Positions 42,661-51,573 of a stretch of 64,000 bases of DNA are shown piece after piece. The DNA is from Verrucomicrobiota bacterium (GTDB lineage Bacteria > Verrucomicrobiota > Verrucomicrobiia > Opitutales > UBA953): positions 62,001 to 126,000 of the forward strand of contig SUVQ01000003.1 in NCBI GenBank assembly GCA_015061905.1, read 5' to 3'. Below the pieces are notes generated by a model. That model was given only the letters and a program-made list of their open reading frames with translations. It had not been told where the DNA came from and ran no database searches. Positions within the stretch are counted from its first letter, which is position 1; each line of letters starts with the position of its first letter. The position numbers and the translations under genes are program-made.

Positions 42661-43902
42661 ATGAACAACGAAATTATCAGCGTATTCGAGTATTTAGAAA
42701 AAGAGAAGGGCGTTTCGCGGGAACGCCTGATTCCCGTTATTGCCGAAGCGATTAAGAACGCCTCGGAGAAGGGTGTGAACGCCGGACAAAAACTGAAAAT
42801 CGACATTGATCCGCGCACCGGCGATATTAAGGCGCACCTGGTTCTTACGGTCGTCGATTCCGTCGCCGATCCGAAGACGGAAATCCACGTGAAACAGGCG
42901 GCACTCTATGCGAAAAATCCGCAACTCGGCGATATTATTGAGAAGGAAATTCAGCTCGCCAACCTCGGTCGCATCGTCGCGCAAACCGTCCAGCAGACAA
43001 TTGTTCAGTGGATTCGTCAGGACGAAAAAGATCGCCTCTACAACACGTTTAAAGATCAGGTCGGATTGCTTGTTTCGGGAACGATTCGCCGGCGGGAACG
43101 CGGCGATCTCATCGTCGAGCTCGGCAAGGCGGAAGCGACGCTCCCGCGCAAGGAAACCTGCTACAACGAAGATTTTCAAATCGGCGATCACATCACGTGT
43201 CTTTTGAAAGCGATTGAATCTACGCCGCGCGGACCGGAAATCATTCTTTCCCGCTCGGATCCGCTTCTCGTCCGCCGCATGCTCGAACGTGAAGTTACGG
43301 AAATTTCCGACGGTTCCGTTACGATTGTCGGAATCGCCCGCGACGCCGGGAATCGCACGAAAATCGCCGTGGATGCCGCAGACCCGAAAATTGATCCGGT
43401 CGGCGCGTGTGTCGGCGCGAAAGGTTCCCGCGTGCGCAATCTCGTCAAGGAACTCAACAACGAAAAAATCGACATTATTCGCTACATGGACGATCCCGCG
43501 GAAATGCTCCGCGAAGCGATTAAGCCCGCTGTTCCGCGCAATGTTCAGGTAAACGAAGAAGCACATCGTATTTATTTTGAAGTTACGGCCGGCGATATGT
43601 CCGTTGCGCTCGGACGCCACGGGCAAAATGCGAAACTCACGTCTAAATTGCTCGGTTGGCGCCTTGATATCGGAAAAGTCGAAGAAGCTCCGAAGCACAT
43701 TGACCATCGCATCGGGCAGGCGGTTTCCGTCTTCGCGAACATTCCGGGCATTCCGGAAGATGTCGCCAAGGCACTCGTCGATCTCGGTTTCACCGATCTT
43801 CAGGTTTTTGAAGATCCGCATATCGTTGAAGACTTGGTGGAAGCCGGATTTGAGCAGGAAGATGCCGAAATTATTGTCGAAGCCGTCAAATCCGCGAAAT
43901 AA
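42661..43902 (+). CDS. nusA: Transcription termination/antitermination protein NusA
   Basis: RNA-polymerase-binding factor for pausing, termination and antitermination. The 413 residues comprise the N-terminal RNAP-binding domain (MNNEIISVFEYLEKEKGVSR), an S1 domain (about 135-200, GLLVSGTIRRRERGDLIVEL), two KH domains (VGACVGAKGSRVRNLVKELN; SVALGRHGQNAKLTSKLLGW) and a C-terminal helix-hairpin region (PGIPEDVAKALVDLGFTDLQ). The start at 42661 is the standard N-terminus. infB follows after 21 bases, the conserved nusA-infB order; rimP, usually upstream, is absent. Confidence 0.97.
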   Translation: MNNEIISVFEYLEKEKGVSRERLIPVIAEAIKNASEKGVNAGQKLKIDIDPRTGDIKAHLVLTVVDSVADPKTEIHVKQAALYAKNPQLGDIIEKEIQLANLGRIVAQTVQQTIVQWIRQDEKDRLYNTFKDQVGLLVSGTIRRRERGDLIVELGKAEATLPRKETCYNEDFQIGDHITCLLKAIESTPRGPEIILSRSDPLLVRRMLEREVTEISDGSVTIVGIARDAGNRTKIAVDAADPKIDPVGACVGAKGSRVRNLVKELNNEKIDIIRYMDDPAEMLREAIKPAVPRNVQVNEEAHRIYFEVTAGDMSVALGRHGQNAKLTSKLLGWRLDIGKVEEAPKHIDHRIGQAVSVFANIPGIPEDVAKALVDLGFTDLQVFEDPHIVEDLVEAGFEQEDAEIIVEAVKSAK

Positions 43903-43923
43903 TTCAATTTTTTTAGAGAACTA

Positions 43924-46494
43924 ATGAGCATACGCGTCAGCGCACTAAGCAAAGAACTCGGCACGACCAACAAAGTGCTGATCGGCTTCCTCGCGGAAGA
44001 GTATCCGACTTGGGGAATTTCGGATTACAAAACGCATCACTCGAAAACGATTACCGATCTTTATAAGGACGAAATCGCGGAAAAGTTTGAGCGTTATTTG
44101 GATGCGCATCCCGAATTGGCGGGTGATGAACGCGCAAAGAAAAAAGCGGACGTTCCCGCCGAAGAAGTGCCCGAGCCTGCCGCTCCGATTCCGGAAAATA
44201 AGCCGGCTCCCGCTGTTCCTCCGCCTGTGCCTCCGATGCCGAAACCTGCTCCGGTTCCGCCGCCTCCGCCTGCCGTGAAGGCTGCGCCGCTCCCGCCGCC
44301 GGTCGTTCCGCGTCCTGTGGCGGCACCGATTCCTCCGCCCGTTCCCGTGGCGAAACCTGCTCCCGCGATTCCTCCGCCTGTGGCGAAAGCTCCCGTTCCG
44401 CCGATTCCTGCGGTCGGTGCTCCGCGCCCCGCGCCGGCGATCCCGGCGGCTGTGCCGCGTCCGGCTCCGGCGGTTCCGCCGCCCGCGCCGAAGCCTGTTC
44501 CCGTGCCGCCGCCTCCGGCGGCAATTGCTCCGAAAGCACCTGCGGTTCCTCCGCCCGTTCCCGTGATGCCGAAAGCTCCCGCAATTCCGCCGATGCCGAC
44601 GGCAAAAACGGCGCCTGTCGCTCCGGTTCCGCCGACGATTCCGGGCGTTCCCGCGGTGGCGGCTGCGGCTTCGGATGCACCTCGTAAAAAACTTTCTCTG
44701 CGCGCGCCGGTTGTCGTTCGCGACCTTGCGACCGCGCTTGACATTCGTCCGTTCCGCATTATTTCGGAATTGATGAGCATGGGGATTTTTGCCTCGCTCA
44801 ATCAGGATATTAAGGACGAAGTTGCCGTTAAAATTGCCGATAATCACGGAATCGACCTCGAAGTCAAACACCGTGAAAAAGGCGGTGCTCAGCAGGCGCC
44901 GAAGCCGGAGCCGGTAGTGAAAAAACCGGTGGACGACGAAAAGGACAAGGAACCGCGTTGCCCGGTGGTTTGCGTGCTCGGTCACGTTGACCACGGCAAA
45001 ACGACTTTGCTCGACTACTATCGCAAGTCCAACGTAACGGCGGGTGAAGCCGGCGGGATTACGCAGCACGTCGGCGCGTATACGGTCGTTCACAATCAGC
45101 AACGTATTACATTTTTGGATACGCCGGGGCACGCCGCATTTTCGAAAATGCGGGAACGCGGCGCGGCGCTCACGGATATTGCCGTGCTCGTTGTTGCGGC
45201 GGACGACGGCTTCATGCCGCAAACGGACGAAGCTCTTAAATTTGCCCAGAAAAACAATGTTCAGCTCGTTGTCGCCATCAACAAGTGCGACGCGAAGGGC
45301 GCGAATATTGATCGTGTAAAGCAACAGATGCAGCAGCGCGGAATCACCTCGGAAGACTGGGGCGGGACCGTGCAATGCGAAGCCGTTTCCGCACTTAAGG
45401 GCACGAATATGGACGCTCTGCTCGACGCGATTTTGCTTCAGGCGGAAATTATGGAACTTAAGGCAAATCCGAAATGCCCGGCGGAAGGCGTCGTCGTCGA
45501 AGCTCAGATGGAGCAGGGACGCGGCCCGACGGCAACGGTAATTGTCCAGCGCGGCACGCTCAAAACGGGCGACGCGTTCGTTTGTGCGCAGCATTTCTGC
45601 CGCGTTCGCGCGATTCTTGATGAATACGGAAAGCCGATGAAATCCATCGCGCCGGGAAATCCGGGGCGTGTTCTCGGGTGGTCCGGCGTTCCCTCTGCCG
45701 GTTCTGTTTTCTCCGTTGTGAAAAATGCCCGCGAGGCGGAAAAAATTGCGGAGGAAAACAAATACAAGCTCCGCAAGGCGGAAGAAGCCGAAGAGGAAGA
45801 AGCAAAAGCCGCCGCAGAAGCTTCGAAAAAAGGCATGTCGGATATGGATTTGCTCAATTCCTTGCTCAAGCAATCCAGCGAGAAAGTTTTCAAGTGCGTG
45901 CTCAAGGCGGACGTGGACGGCACGCTCGAAGCACTCGAAAGCACCTTGCTCGGCATCAAATCCAAGTTGGTGAAAATCGAAGTGGTCGGCGGCTCCGTCG
46001 GACCGATTACTCCGGGCGATGTCAACACGGCGTCGGCGGCGGGCGCGACAATTGTTGCTTTCGACGTGAAGCAGGAAAATTCCGTTCCCGCGATGCTCAA
46101 GCGTGTCGGCGTGAAAGTGATTTCGCACGATATTATTTACATGCTTCTCGACATGGTGAAGGAAGCGATGTCCGAATTGCTCGATCCGGAATACAAGGAA
46201 AACGAAGTCGGCGAAGCCGAAGTGCGTGCGATTTTCTCCCTCGGGAAAAACAACAACGTTGCCGGTTCCATGGTGCTCGACGGCAGTATCCGCCGCGATT
46301 TCAATGCGCGCGTTATTCGCAAGGGCGAGGTTTTGCATACCGGTAAAATTGATACGCTCAAACGCTTCAAAGATGATGTTACCGAAGTTAAATCGGGCTA
46401 CGAATGCGGTATCCGAGTTACCGGGTTTGACGATTACAGAGAAGGCGACCGCATCGAATGCTTCGAGATTCTCGAAGTGCGACCGGCTCTCTAA
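43924..46494 (+). CDS. infB: Translation initiation factor IF-2 with Pro/Ala-rich linker
   Basis: GTPase that brings initiator tRNA to the ribosome. The 856 residues begin with the IF2 N-terminal domain ([20 protein letters not shown]), followed by about 190 residues of Pro/Ala/Val repeats ([20 protein letters not shown]), then the second N-domain ([20 protein letters not shown]), the G domain ([26 protein letters not shown]), and domains II-IV ending [17 protein letters not shown]. The linker is much more proline-rich than the charged linkers of other IF-2 proteins. It follows nusA, and a GGGAACG-pair terminator follows the stop. Confidence 0.97.
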   Translation: MSIRVSALSKELGTTNKVLIGFLAEEYPTWGISDYKTHHSKTITDLYKDEIAEKFERYLDAHPELAGDERAKKKADVPAEEVPEPAAPIPENKPAPAVPPPVPPMPKPAPVPPPPPAVKAAPLPPPVVPRPVAAPIPPPVPVAKPAPAIPPPVAKAPVPPIPAVGAPRPAPAIPAAVPRPAPAVPPPAPKPVPVPPPPAAIAPKAPAVPPPVPVMPKAPAIPPMPTAKTAPVAPVPPTIPGVPAVAAAASDAPRKKLSLRAPVVVRDLATALDIRPFRIISELMSMGIFASLNQDIKDEVAVKIADNHGIDLEVKHREKGGAQQAPKPEPVVKKPVDDEKDKEPRCPVVCVLGHVDHGKTTLLDYYRKSNVTAGEAGGITQHVGAYTVVHNQQRITFLDTPGHAAFSKMRERGAALTDIAVLVVAADDGFMPQTDEALKFAQKNNVQLVVAINKCDAKGANIDRVKQQMQQRGITSEDWGGTVQCEAVSALKGTNMDALLDAILLQAEIMELKANPKCPAEGVVVEAQMEQGRGPTATVIVQRGTLKTGDAFVCAQHFCRVRAILDEYGKPMKSIAPGNPGRVLGWSGVPSAGSVFSVVKNAREAEKIAEENKYKLRKAEEAEEEEAKAAAEASKKGMSDMDLLNSLLKQSSEKVFKCVLKADVDGTLEALESTLLGIKSKLVKIEVVGGSVGPITPGDVNTASAAGATIVAFDVKQENSVPAMLKRVGVKVISHDIIYMLLDMVKEAMSELLDPEYKENEVGEAEVRAIFSLGKNNNVAGSMVLDGSIRRDFNARVIRKGEVLHTGKIDTLKRFKDDVTEVKSGYECGIRVTGFDDYREGDRIECFEILEVRPAL

Positions 46495-46503
46495 TCCGCA
46501 TAA

Positions 46504-46535
46504 AAATGCGTTCCCGCGCGGGAACGCATTTTTTT
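46504..46535 (+). terminator. Terminator of nusA-infB, inverted GGGAACG pair
   Basis: AAATGCGTTCCCGC directly abuts GCGGGAACGCATTT with no separate loop, followed by T-run. This is the tightest inverted pair of the word in the window. Confidence 0.9.
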
Positions 46536-46607
46536 GTGTTGCAGGGGGCTTAAGAAATCTGCATTCTGCCACTTCAAATTTTTAACATTTTAAGAAAGTA
46601 AAACATC

Positions 46608-46778
46608 ATGCCGCGAGAAACCGTTATTATCGAATGCACCGAAGCGCGTAAAGAAGGCAAAAATCCTTCCCGTTATATGACGACGCGCAACAAAAAGACG
46701 ATGCAGGCAAAGGTCGAAAAGATGAAATACAATCCGAGCCTTCGCCGTCGCACGCTTCACAAGGAAATCAAGGGCTAA
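46608..46778 (+). CDS. rpmG: 50S ribosomal protein L33 (bL33)
   Basis: A 56-residue basic protein: MPRETVIIECTEARKEGKNP then SRYMTTRNKKTMQAKVEKMK and YNPSLRRRTLHKEIKG. VIIECTEARKEGKNPSRYMTTRNKK and the KYNPSLRR-TLHKE ending are the family pattern. Only one cysteine remains, so this is the form without the four-cysteine zinc ribbon. It lies after the infB terminator and has its own terminator at 46795. The ATG follows AAAGTAAAACATC, A-rich with no Shine-Dalgarno sequence. Confidence 0.96.
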   Translation: MPRETVIIECTEARKEGKNPSRYMTTRNKKTMQAKVEKMKYNPSLRRRTLHKEIKG

Positions 46779-46794
46779 TCCCTCTTTTCTGTAA

Positions 46795-46825
46795 AACTCC
46801 CGCAATTTTCTGCGGGAGTTTTTTT
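46795..46825 (+). terminator. Terminator of rpmG
   Basis: AAACTCCCGCA and TGCGGGAGTTT pair around ATTTTC, followed by T-run. Confidence 0.9.
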
Positions 46826-46842
46826 GAAATAAAAACTGCGAA

Positions 46843-47460
46843 CTATGCGCACGGGAACGCGTTTTGCCGAACTTTTTCGCAACGCGTTTTGAAAAAGAAA
46901 AACGTTCCCGCAACGAGCCCGCCGAGCGTGTCGCAAAGAATATCTTTCTGAGCATCCCAAATATCGCCCTGTGAGCCGAGAAACGCGGCTCCGGCTTCGC
47001 CTCCGTCGTAGGCGGCGTAAAGCCATTCGACGAGCTCCCAAAGTCCGGCAACGGCGACGATGACGAAAAATCCTCCGGCGGCTGCCGCGAAAATTCCGTT
47101 GGTGATTTTTTTTCGAAAGAGAAATTCCGTGATCAAAAGGGCGTTCAGTCCGACAACGAAATGGGCAATGCGGTCAAAGTGGTTGCGTTCGAAGCCGAAA
47201 CAATCTTGCGTCAGCGGAACCGCCTCGAAGGTGTAGTGCGCACCGATTGCCTGTAAAATGCACCAAAATGCGGCAATCGCGTAGGCGGTATTTGAAAATC
47301 GAAAACGCGGGAACGTCGCCGCCAAAAATCCCCAGTAGCCGAGGCACCAGAAAATTTCCAAAAACCAAACACTTCCCGAAGGCGGATTAATCGCGGAAAG
47401 GGCGACGGCGACGGGAACGCTTAGCGCAAGGAGCAGGGTGATGCGGTTGGGAGTCGTCAT
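46843..47460 (-). CDS. DUF2238 family integral membrane protein
   Basis: A 205-residue polytopic membrane protein with about five helices. The conserved block HYTFEAVPLTQDCFGFERNHFDRIAHF, the WELVEWLYAAYDGGEAG segment and AFLGSQGDIWDAQKDILCD are diagnostic of DUF2238 (YjdF-like) proteins, whose function is not established. The start at 47460 gives MTTPNRITLLLALSVPV; the frame extends 12 codons further without improving it. It converges with rpmG; no partner on its own strand. Confidence 0.85.
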   Translation of the reverse strand: MTTPNRITLLLALSVPVAVALSAINPPSGSVWFLEIFWCLGYWGFLAATFPRFRFSNTAYAIAAFWCILQAIGAHYTFEAVPLTQDCFGFERNHFDRIAHFVVGLNALLITEFLFRKKITNGIFAAAAGGFFVIVAVAGLWELVEWLYAAYDGGEAGAAFLGSQGDIWDAQKDILCDTLGGLVAGTFFFFKTRCEKVRQNAFPCA

Positions 47461-47608
47461 GCTTTCTGACGCTACGCGTTTTCCGGATTTTCGCAAGAGC
47501 GTTCCCGTTTTTTTTTTTTGTTTATCAATATTTCTCGTAGAGTTCTGATGCCTTCCTTGACAAGAGTCGGGCGCGTTTGATTTAATTGTCGCTTTATTTT
47601 AGAGAATT

Positions 47609-48847
47609 ATGAACAAGCTTCCTCGCATCGTTATTACGGGTGTCGGTTTGACTGCACCGAACGGAAACTCTCTTGCCGAGTTCCGTGCCAACCTCCTTGC
47701 AGGGAAGGCGAATATTCGCGAAATCGATGTGCGCTACATGGGGAAGCATCCGGCGGGGATTTGCGATTTTGATGCGAAGAAATATCAGTCCCGCCGCGAA
47801 TTGCGCACGAGCACCCGTGCCGGAAGTATCGCCATTTACTGTGCGCACGAGGCGGTGGCGGATTCAAAAATCGACTGGGAAACCGTCAATAAGGCTCGCG
47901 TCGGCGTCTATGTCGGAATTACCGAGCACGGGAACGTCGAAACCGAAAATGAGGTTTATAATATTTCTCAGTTCGGCTACGACACGAAGTTTTGGACGCA
48001 CCACCACAATCCGCGAACGGTCGCCAATAATCCGGCGGGAGAAGTAACCATCAACATGCACATCACGGGACCGCACTACACCATCGGTGCGGCTTGCGCA
48101 GCCGGGAACGCGGGCGTGATTCAGGCGGCACAGATGCTTCAACTCGGTGAAGTGGATTTCGCAATCGCCGGCGGCGTTTCCGAATCGCCGGGAACTTTCG
48201 GGATTTTCGCCGGATTTAAAAATCAAACCGCGCTCGCGGCAAATGAAGATCCGAACAAGGCTTCGCGCCCCTTCGACAAGGCTCGTAACGGAATTGTTAT
48301 TTCCGAAGGCGGCTGCCTCTACACGCTGGAGCGGCTCGACGATGCGCTTGCTCGCGGCGCGCATATCATCGCCGAAGTCGCCGGCTGGTATATCAATTCC
48401 GACGCGGGCGATACCGTGCTTCCCGATCCCGTTCGCCAAGCGGAATGCATGCGCGGTGCACTCGCACGTGCAGGCATGAACCCGCAGGACATCGATATCG
48501 TCAGCACGCACGCGACGGGAACGGGCAAGGGCGACGTGCAGGAAATTATTGCCATGCGCGATGTTTTCGGCGACAGCCCGAATACGAAAATTAACAACAC
48601 CAAAGGCTTTATCGGGCACTGCATGGGGGCGGCGGGAACGCTTGAGCTCGCCGGGAATCTCGGTTCTTTTGAAGATTCAACCGTCCATCCGTGCATCAAT
48701 ATTGACGAATTGGATCCCGAGTGTGCAATGCCGGGGCTTGTTATCGGCGCGCCGGAAAAAGTCGCCAAAGTCGACACCATTCTGAATAATTCTTTCGGAA
48801 TGCTCGGAATCAATTCGACTCTGATTGTAAAACGCTTTAACGCTTAA
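47609..48847 (+). CDS. Beta-ketoacyl-ACP synthase (KAS II/FabF-like)
   Basis: A 412-residue condensing enzyme. Catalytic residues are in place: Cys163 (TIGAACAAGNAG), His301 (STHATGTGKGD), Lys332 and His337 (NNTKGFIGHCMGAAG). The surroundings differ from housekeeping FabF, which has TACAT/SG around the cysteine and THGTSTPLND around the first histidine; this form resembles ketosynthases of specialised fatty-acid or aryl-polyene pathways. An acyl carrier protein gene follows 36 bases later, so the two probably work together. No other fab genes are adjacent. Confidence 0.85.
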   Translation: MNKLPRIVITGVGLTAPNGNSLAEFRANLLAGKANIREIDVRYMGKHPAGICDFDAKKYQSRRELRTSTRAGSIAIYCAHEAVADSKIDWETVNKARVGVYVGITEHGNVETENEVYNISQFGYDTKFWTHHHNPRTVANNPAGEVTINMHITGPHYTIGAACAAGNAGVIQAAQMLQLGEVDFAIAGGVSESPGTFGIFAGFKNQTALAANEDPNKASRPFDKARNGIVISEGGCLYTLERLDDALARGAHIIAEVAGWYINSDAGDTVLPDPVRQAECMRGALARAGMNPQDIDIVSTHATGTGKGDVQEIIAMRDVFGDSPNTKINNTKGFIGHCMGAAGTLELAGNLGSFEDSTVHPCINIDELDPECAMPGLVIGAPEKVAKVDTILNNSFGMLGINSTLIVKRFNA

Positions 48848-48883
48848 ACTTTTCTTACAAGAAAATCTCAACCTACACGAAAA

Positions 48884-49141
48884 ATGACCGCAGAAGAAAT
48901 CAAACAAATCGTCCTTGATATTGTCGCCGACATCGCTCCGGACGAAGATCTCAGCAACGTGAAACCTGACGTAAAATTGCGTGAACAGCTCAGCCTCGAT
49001 TCGATGGATTTTCTCGACATCGTTATGGAGCTTCGCAAAAAACACGGAATCGAAGTTCCGGAAGCGGATTATCCGCGCCTTGCTTCGCTCGACAGCTGCG
49101 CGGAATACCTCGCGCCGAAATTTGCCGAAAAGGGAAAATAA
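48884..49141 (+). CDS. Acyl carrier protein
   Basis: An 85-residue acidic carrier protein. KLREQLSLDSMDFLDIVMEL contains the 4'-phosphopantetheine attachment serine (Ser40, in DSM rather than the usual DSL). Its helices match ACP (AEEIKQIVLDIVADIAP; EVPEADYPRLASLDSCAEYL). It lies 36 bases after the ketosynthase and before a terminator, forming a two-gene unit. The DSM motif and the unusual ketosynthase suggest a dedicated acyl chain rather than general fatty-acid synthesis; this is inference. Confidence 0.92.
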   Translation: MTAEEIKQIVLDIVADIAPDEDLSNVKPDVKLREQLSLDSMDFLDIVMELRKKHGIEVPEADYPRLASLDSCAEYLAPKFAEKGK

Positions 49142-49169
49142 GCCTTCGAGGATGATTTTGAAGAGACGC

Positions 49170-49193
49170 GGCGTTCGCGTCTCTTTTTTTTTG
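49170..49193 (+). terminator. Terminator of the ketosynthase-ACP unit
   Basis: GAGACGCG and CGCGTCTC pair around GCGTT, followed by T-run. Just after it, GTTCCCG-TAATTA-CGGGAAC (49195-49214) is a second hairpin of two inverted words without a T-run. Confidence 0.9.
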
Positions 49194-49234
49194 TGTTCCC
49201 GTAATTACGGGAACGCGCTAAACTCAACCTTTCA

Positions 49235-51307
49235 ATGGACTTAAAGCAGCAGCGAAAATTTTTTCTTCTGGAATTCTCTTCTTGGGCGGAGCGTTTTTTG
49301 AGAGGCATGGCGATTGCGATTGTCGTGTTGTTGGGCGTGGTTACGGCGCAAACTTTTTTTTCAATCGGCGGCGTTGATGCGCAGTATCTTGTATACACGT
49401 TCGGCTTGTTGGTCTTGGCGGTGGGCGCACAATTTCTCGTTTTTTGGGCTCGGATTAAACGCGGTTTTCGCATTAGCGGAATTACGTTGCTGTTTTTTCC
49501 CTGGTTGCTTCTTTTAGGCGTGGGCGCGGTGTGGCTTTCCGAAACACCTTGGCGCGCGCAGTATGCTTTTTGTTTGAATTTGCTGCCGCTGATGGCGTTT
49601 TTTGTTGCGCTTCACGGTTCCCGAAGAAAAAAGTCCCGCTGGTGGCTGATTGCGCTGACATCGATGCTGGCGTTAATTTCGGGTTTGGTCGATTTTTTAC
49701 AGGTGGGAACGGGCGATTCCGGGGGCGAAAGCTTCGGGCAATTCGTGCGGTCAATTTTTTCGACATTCGGAAATCAAGCCGGAATCGGAGCGGTGTTGTT
49801 GCTCGCTTTTTTTGCGGTGTCGCTCATGGTGGCGAGTGCTCAATTTAAGCCGTGGGCGCGGCTTTTCGGCTTTTACATGGCGGTGCTTTTTCTCCTCGGC
49901 ATTGTGTTTACGCGGCATGTCGGCGTTTATTTCGGCGTGCTTGCCGGCGGCGCATTGGCGACGTGGCTGTTGGTGCGCCGACGCACGGTGCGTTTTGCGC
50001 TTTGGGGGATAATTGCGCTCGGCGCCGTTATTGCAATTTCTAATTCCAATACCAACGTCGGGTGCTTGAGGCACGTTCCCGTTTCTCCGGAAATTCGGGC
50101 GCATTTTTCAGAGAAAGACATTAACGCGGGAACGCAATATTTGCTTCCTTATGCGGCAATCGAAATTTTTAAGGAAAACCCGATTTTCGGCGCCGGGGCG
50201 GGAAGTTTCCCGGAAAAATTTGAAAAATACCGGACTCCGCAATGGCAAACGAATCCTCAAACGCCGGGTAGCCTTTATCTTCACTTGTTGGCGGAGCACG
50301 GAATCGTCGGGCTTGTCCTGTTCTGCTTCCCGCTCGTTGTTCTGTTTGTTTTAGGGATTAGCGCTTGCCGAAAAATGTCTTGGCATGCAGACACGGAGCG
50401 AGCCGCGCTGAGGCGCAAAATGGGTATTTTGGATTTGGGAAGCTTGCCGGAAGAGCGCATTGCTCTCGCGGGAACGCTGTGCGGGTTGCTTGCGGTCGCG
50501 GTGCTTTTTGCGATTGATTATCCTAAAAATATCCCGGGCGTTGCCGTCTCCTGCGGAATTTTCGGCGGCATCGCCGGGTATTTGTTGAGCTTCAATCGTT
50601 CCCGCATGGTGGTTTACAGCGGTGCGCGGCGGCATTGGCTCTTGGCGGCGGCGTTCGCGGTGCCGGTGGTTTTGTTGTCGCTGTTTTTGCCGATATTTCG
50701 CGCAGAGGCGGAGTTTCAAAAAGGAGTGCTTGCGCTGAAGCCCTTCTATGCAAGTGCCCAAACCGGGGAAGTGAAAATTGAAGAAAATGCGGATGGTTTG
50801 GATTTCGCAAAATTGGATTTGGCGGACGCGCATTTGCGCTCGGCTCTTCGAAAGGTGCCTGCGCACGGAGATGCGTGGGCTGCACTTTCGGCAAAATTTG
50901 TTTTCGATTGTCATCGCGAGCCGATGAAGGCAGGAATCTTTCGCGATTTTATTCGTGAGACGGCGAATCGGGCACTAAGTTGCTCGGAAGCCGTTCCCGT
51001 GTTTCATCAGATGCGGGCGACGGCGGAGATGATGTCGGGCGATTTCGCAGCGGCGAAGAAAAGCGTCGAAAAAGTCGTGGAGCTCGCGCCCTTCAACGCT
51101 CCGTTGTTGCTGGTTTGTGCGGAAATCTACCGTGCGTTCCCGCAGGGCACGGTGGATTCTTTCTCTATTTTGGAAAATCTTCGTTATCTGCTTCCGGCCT
51201 CGCGTTATGTGGAAAGTATGTGTGCTTTGGCGGCATTCGGAGATGATTTTGAAGGTGCGGACGAAGGCGAAGAGGACGAAGGCGCTTATTCCGTTCCCGA
51301 GTTTTAA
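49235..51307 (+). CDS. O-antigen ligase/polymerase-like membrane protein with C-terminal repeat region
   Basis: A 690-residue polytopic protein with about twelve membrane helices through residue 490, including a stretch resembling the O-antigen ligase (WaaL/Wzy_C) region: YAAIEIFKENPIFGAGAGSF, then GSLYLHLLAEHGIVGLVLFC with the conserved histidine and H-x-x-L-x-E-x-G pattern. The C-terminal 170 residues are soluble and helical (LALKPFYASAQTG; LRSALRKVPAHGDAWAALS), TPR-like. Such proteins join or polymerise surface polysaccharide at the periplasmic face. A small membrane protein follows after 26 bases. Confidence 0.8.
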   Translation: MDLKQQRKFFLLEFSSWAERFLRGMAIAIVVLLGVVTAQTFFSIGGVDAQYLVYTFGLLVLAVGAQFLVFWARIKRGFRISGITLLFFPWLLLLGVGAVWLSETPWRAQYAFCLNLLPLMAFFVALHGSRRKKSRWWLIALTSMLALISGLVDFLQVGTGDSGGESFGQFVRSIFSTFGNQAGIGAVLLLAFFAVSLMVASAQFKPWARLFGFYMAVLFLLGIVFTRHVGVYFGVLAGGALATWLLVRRRTVRFALWGIIALGAVIAISNSNTNVGCLRHVPVSPEIRAHFSEKDINAGTQYLLPYAAIEIFKENPIFGAGAGSFPEKFEKYRTPQWQTNPQTPGSLYLHLLAEHGIVGLVLFCFPLVVLFVLGISACRKMSWHADTERAALRRKMGILDLGSLPEERIALAGTLCGLLAVAVLFAIDYPKNIPGVAVSCGIFGGIAGYLLSFNRSRMVVYSGARRHWLLAAAFAVPVVLLSLFLPIFRAEAEFQKGVLALKPFYASAQTGEVKIEENADGLDFAKLDLADAHLRSALRKVPAHGDAWAALSAKFVFDCHREPMKAGIFRDFIRETANRALSCSEAVPVFHQMRATAEMMSGDFAAAKKSVEKVVELAPFNAPLLLVCAEIYRAFPQGTVDSFSILENLRYLLPASRYVESMCALAAFGDDFEGADEGEEDEGAYSVPEF

Positions 51308-51333
51308 TTTTTTTTTCGGAGAACATAATTGTT

Positions 51334-51555
51334 ATGAGAAACCCTCGGGCAGAGTTGTTGTTAAAGGCAAAAGTTTGGTTTTTGTCTTGGGTTTTGCAAA
51401 TCGTGTTCGCGCTTTGGATTCTGGGGCTGTTCGTGCTTTTTGCGTGGGTCGATTACGGAAGCGAAGAATTGTCTCAAGCAACGGAAGTGCACGAGGATTC
51501 GTCGTCGTTTGTCTTGCCGGAGCGACTGATTGAACCCAATCCGCCGACGGAATAA
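51334..51555 (+). CDS. Small single-pass membrane protein
   Basis: A 73-residue protein. A membrane helix (about residues 14-37, FLSWVLQIVFALWILGLFVLF) separates a basic N-terminus (MRNPRAELLLKAKV) from an acidic tail (EELSQATEVHEDSSS, ending LPERLIEPNPPTE). The positive-inside rule puts the tail outside the cytoplasm. It lies 26 bases after the O-antigen ligase-like gene and 18 before the GH123-like gene, so the three may be co-transcribed. I recognise no family. Confidence 0.7.
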   Translation: MRNPRAELLLKAKVWFLSWVLQIVFALWILGLFVLFAWVDYGSEELSQATEVHEDSSSFVLPERLIEPNPPTE

Positions 51556-51573
51556 TTTTTTTCAAAATTAAAA

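Noticed and set aside
43945-46572. 875-codon minus-strand frame opposite infB.
   Set aside because: The Arg/Asn repeats simply mirror the Pro/Ala codons of the IF-2 linker.
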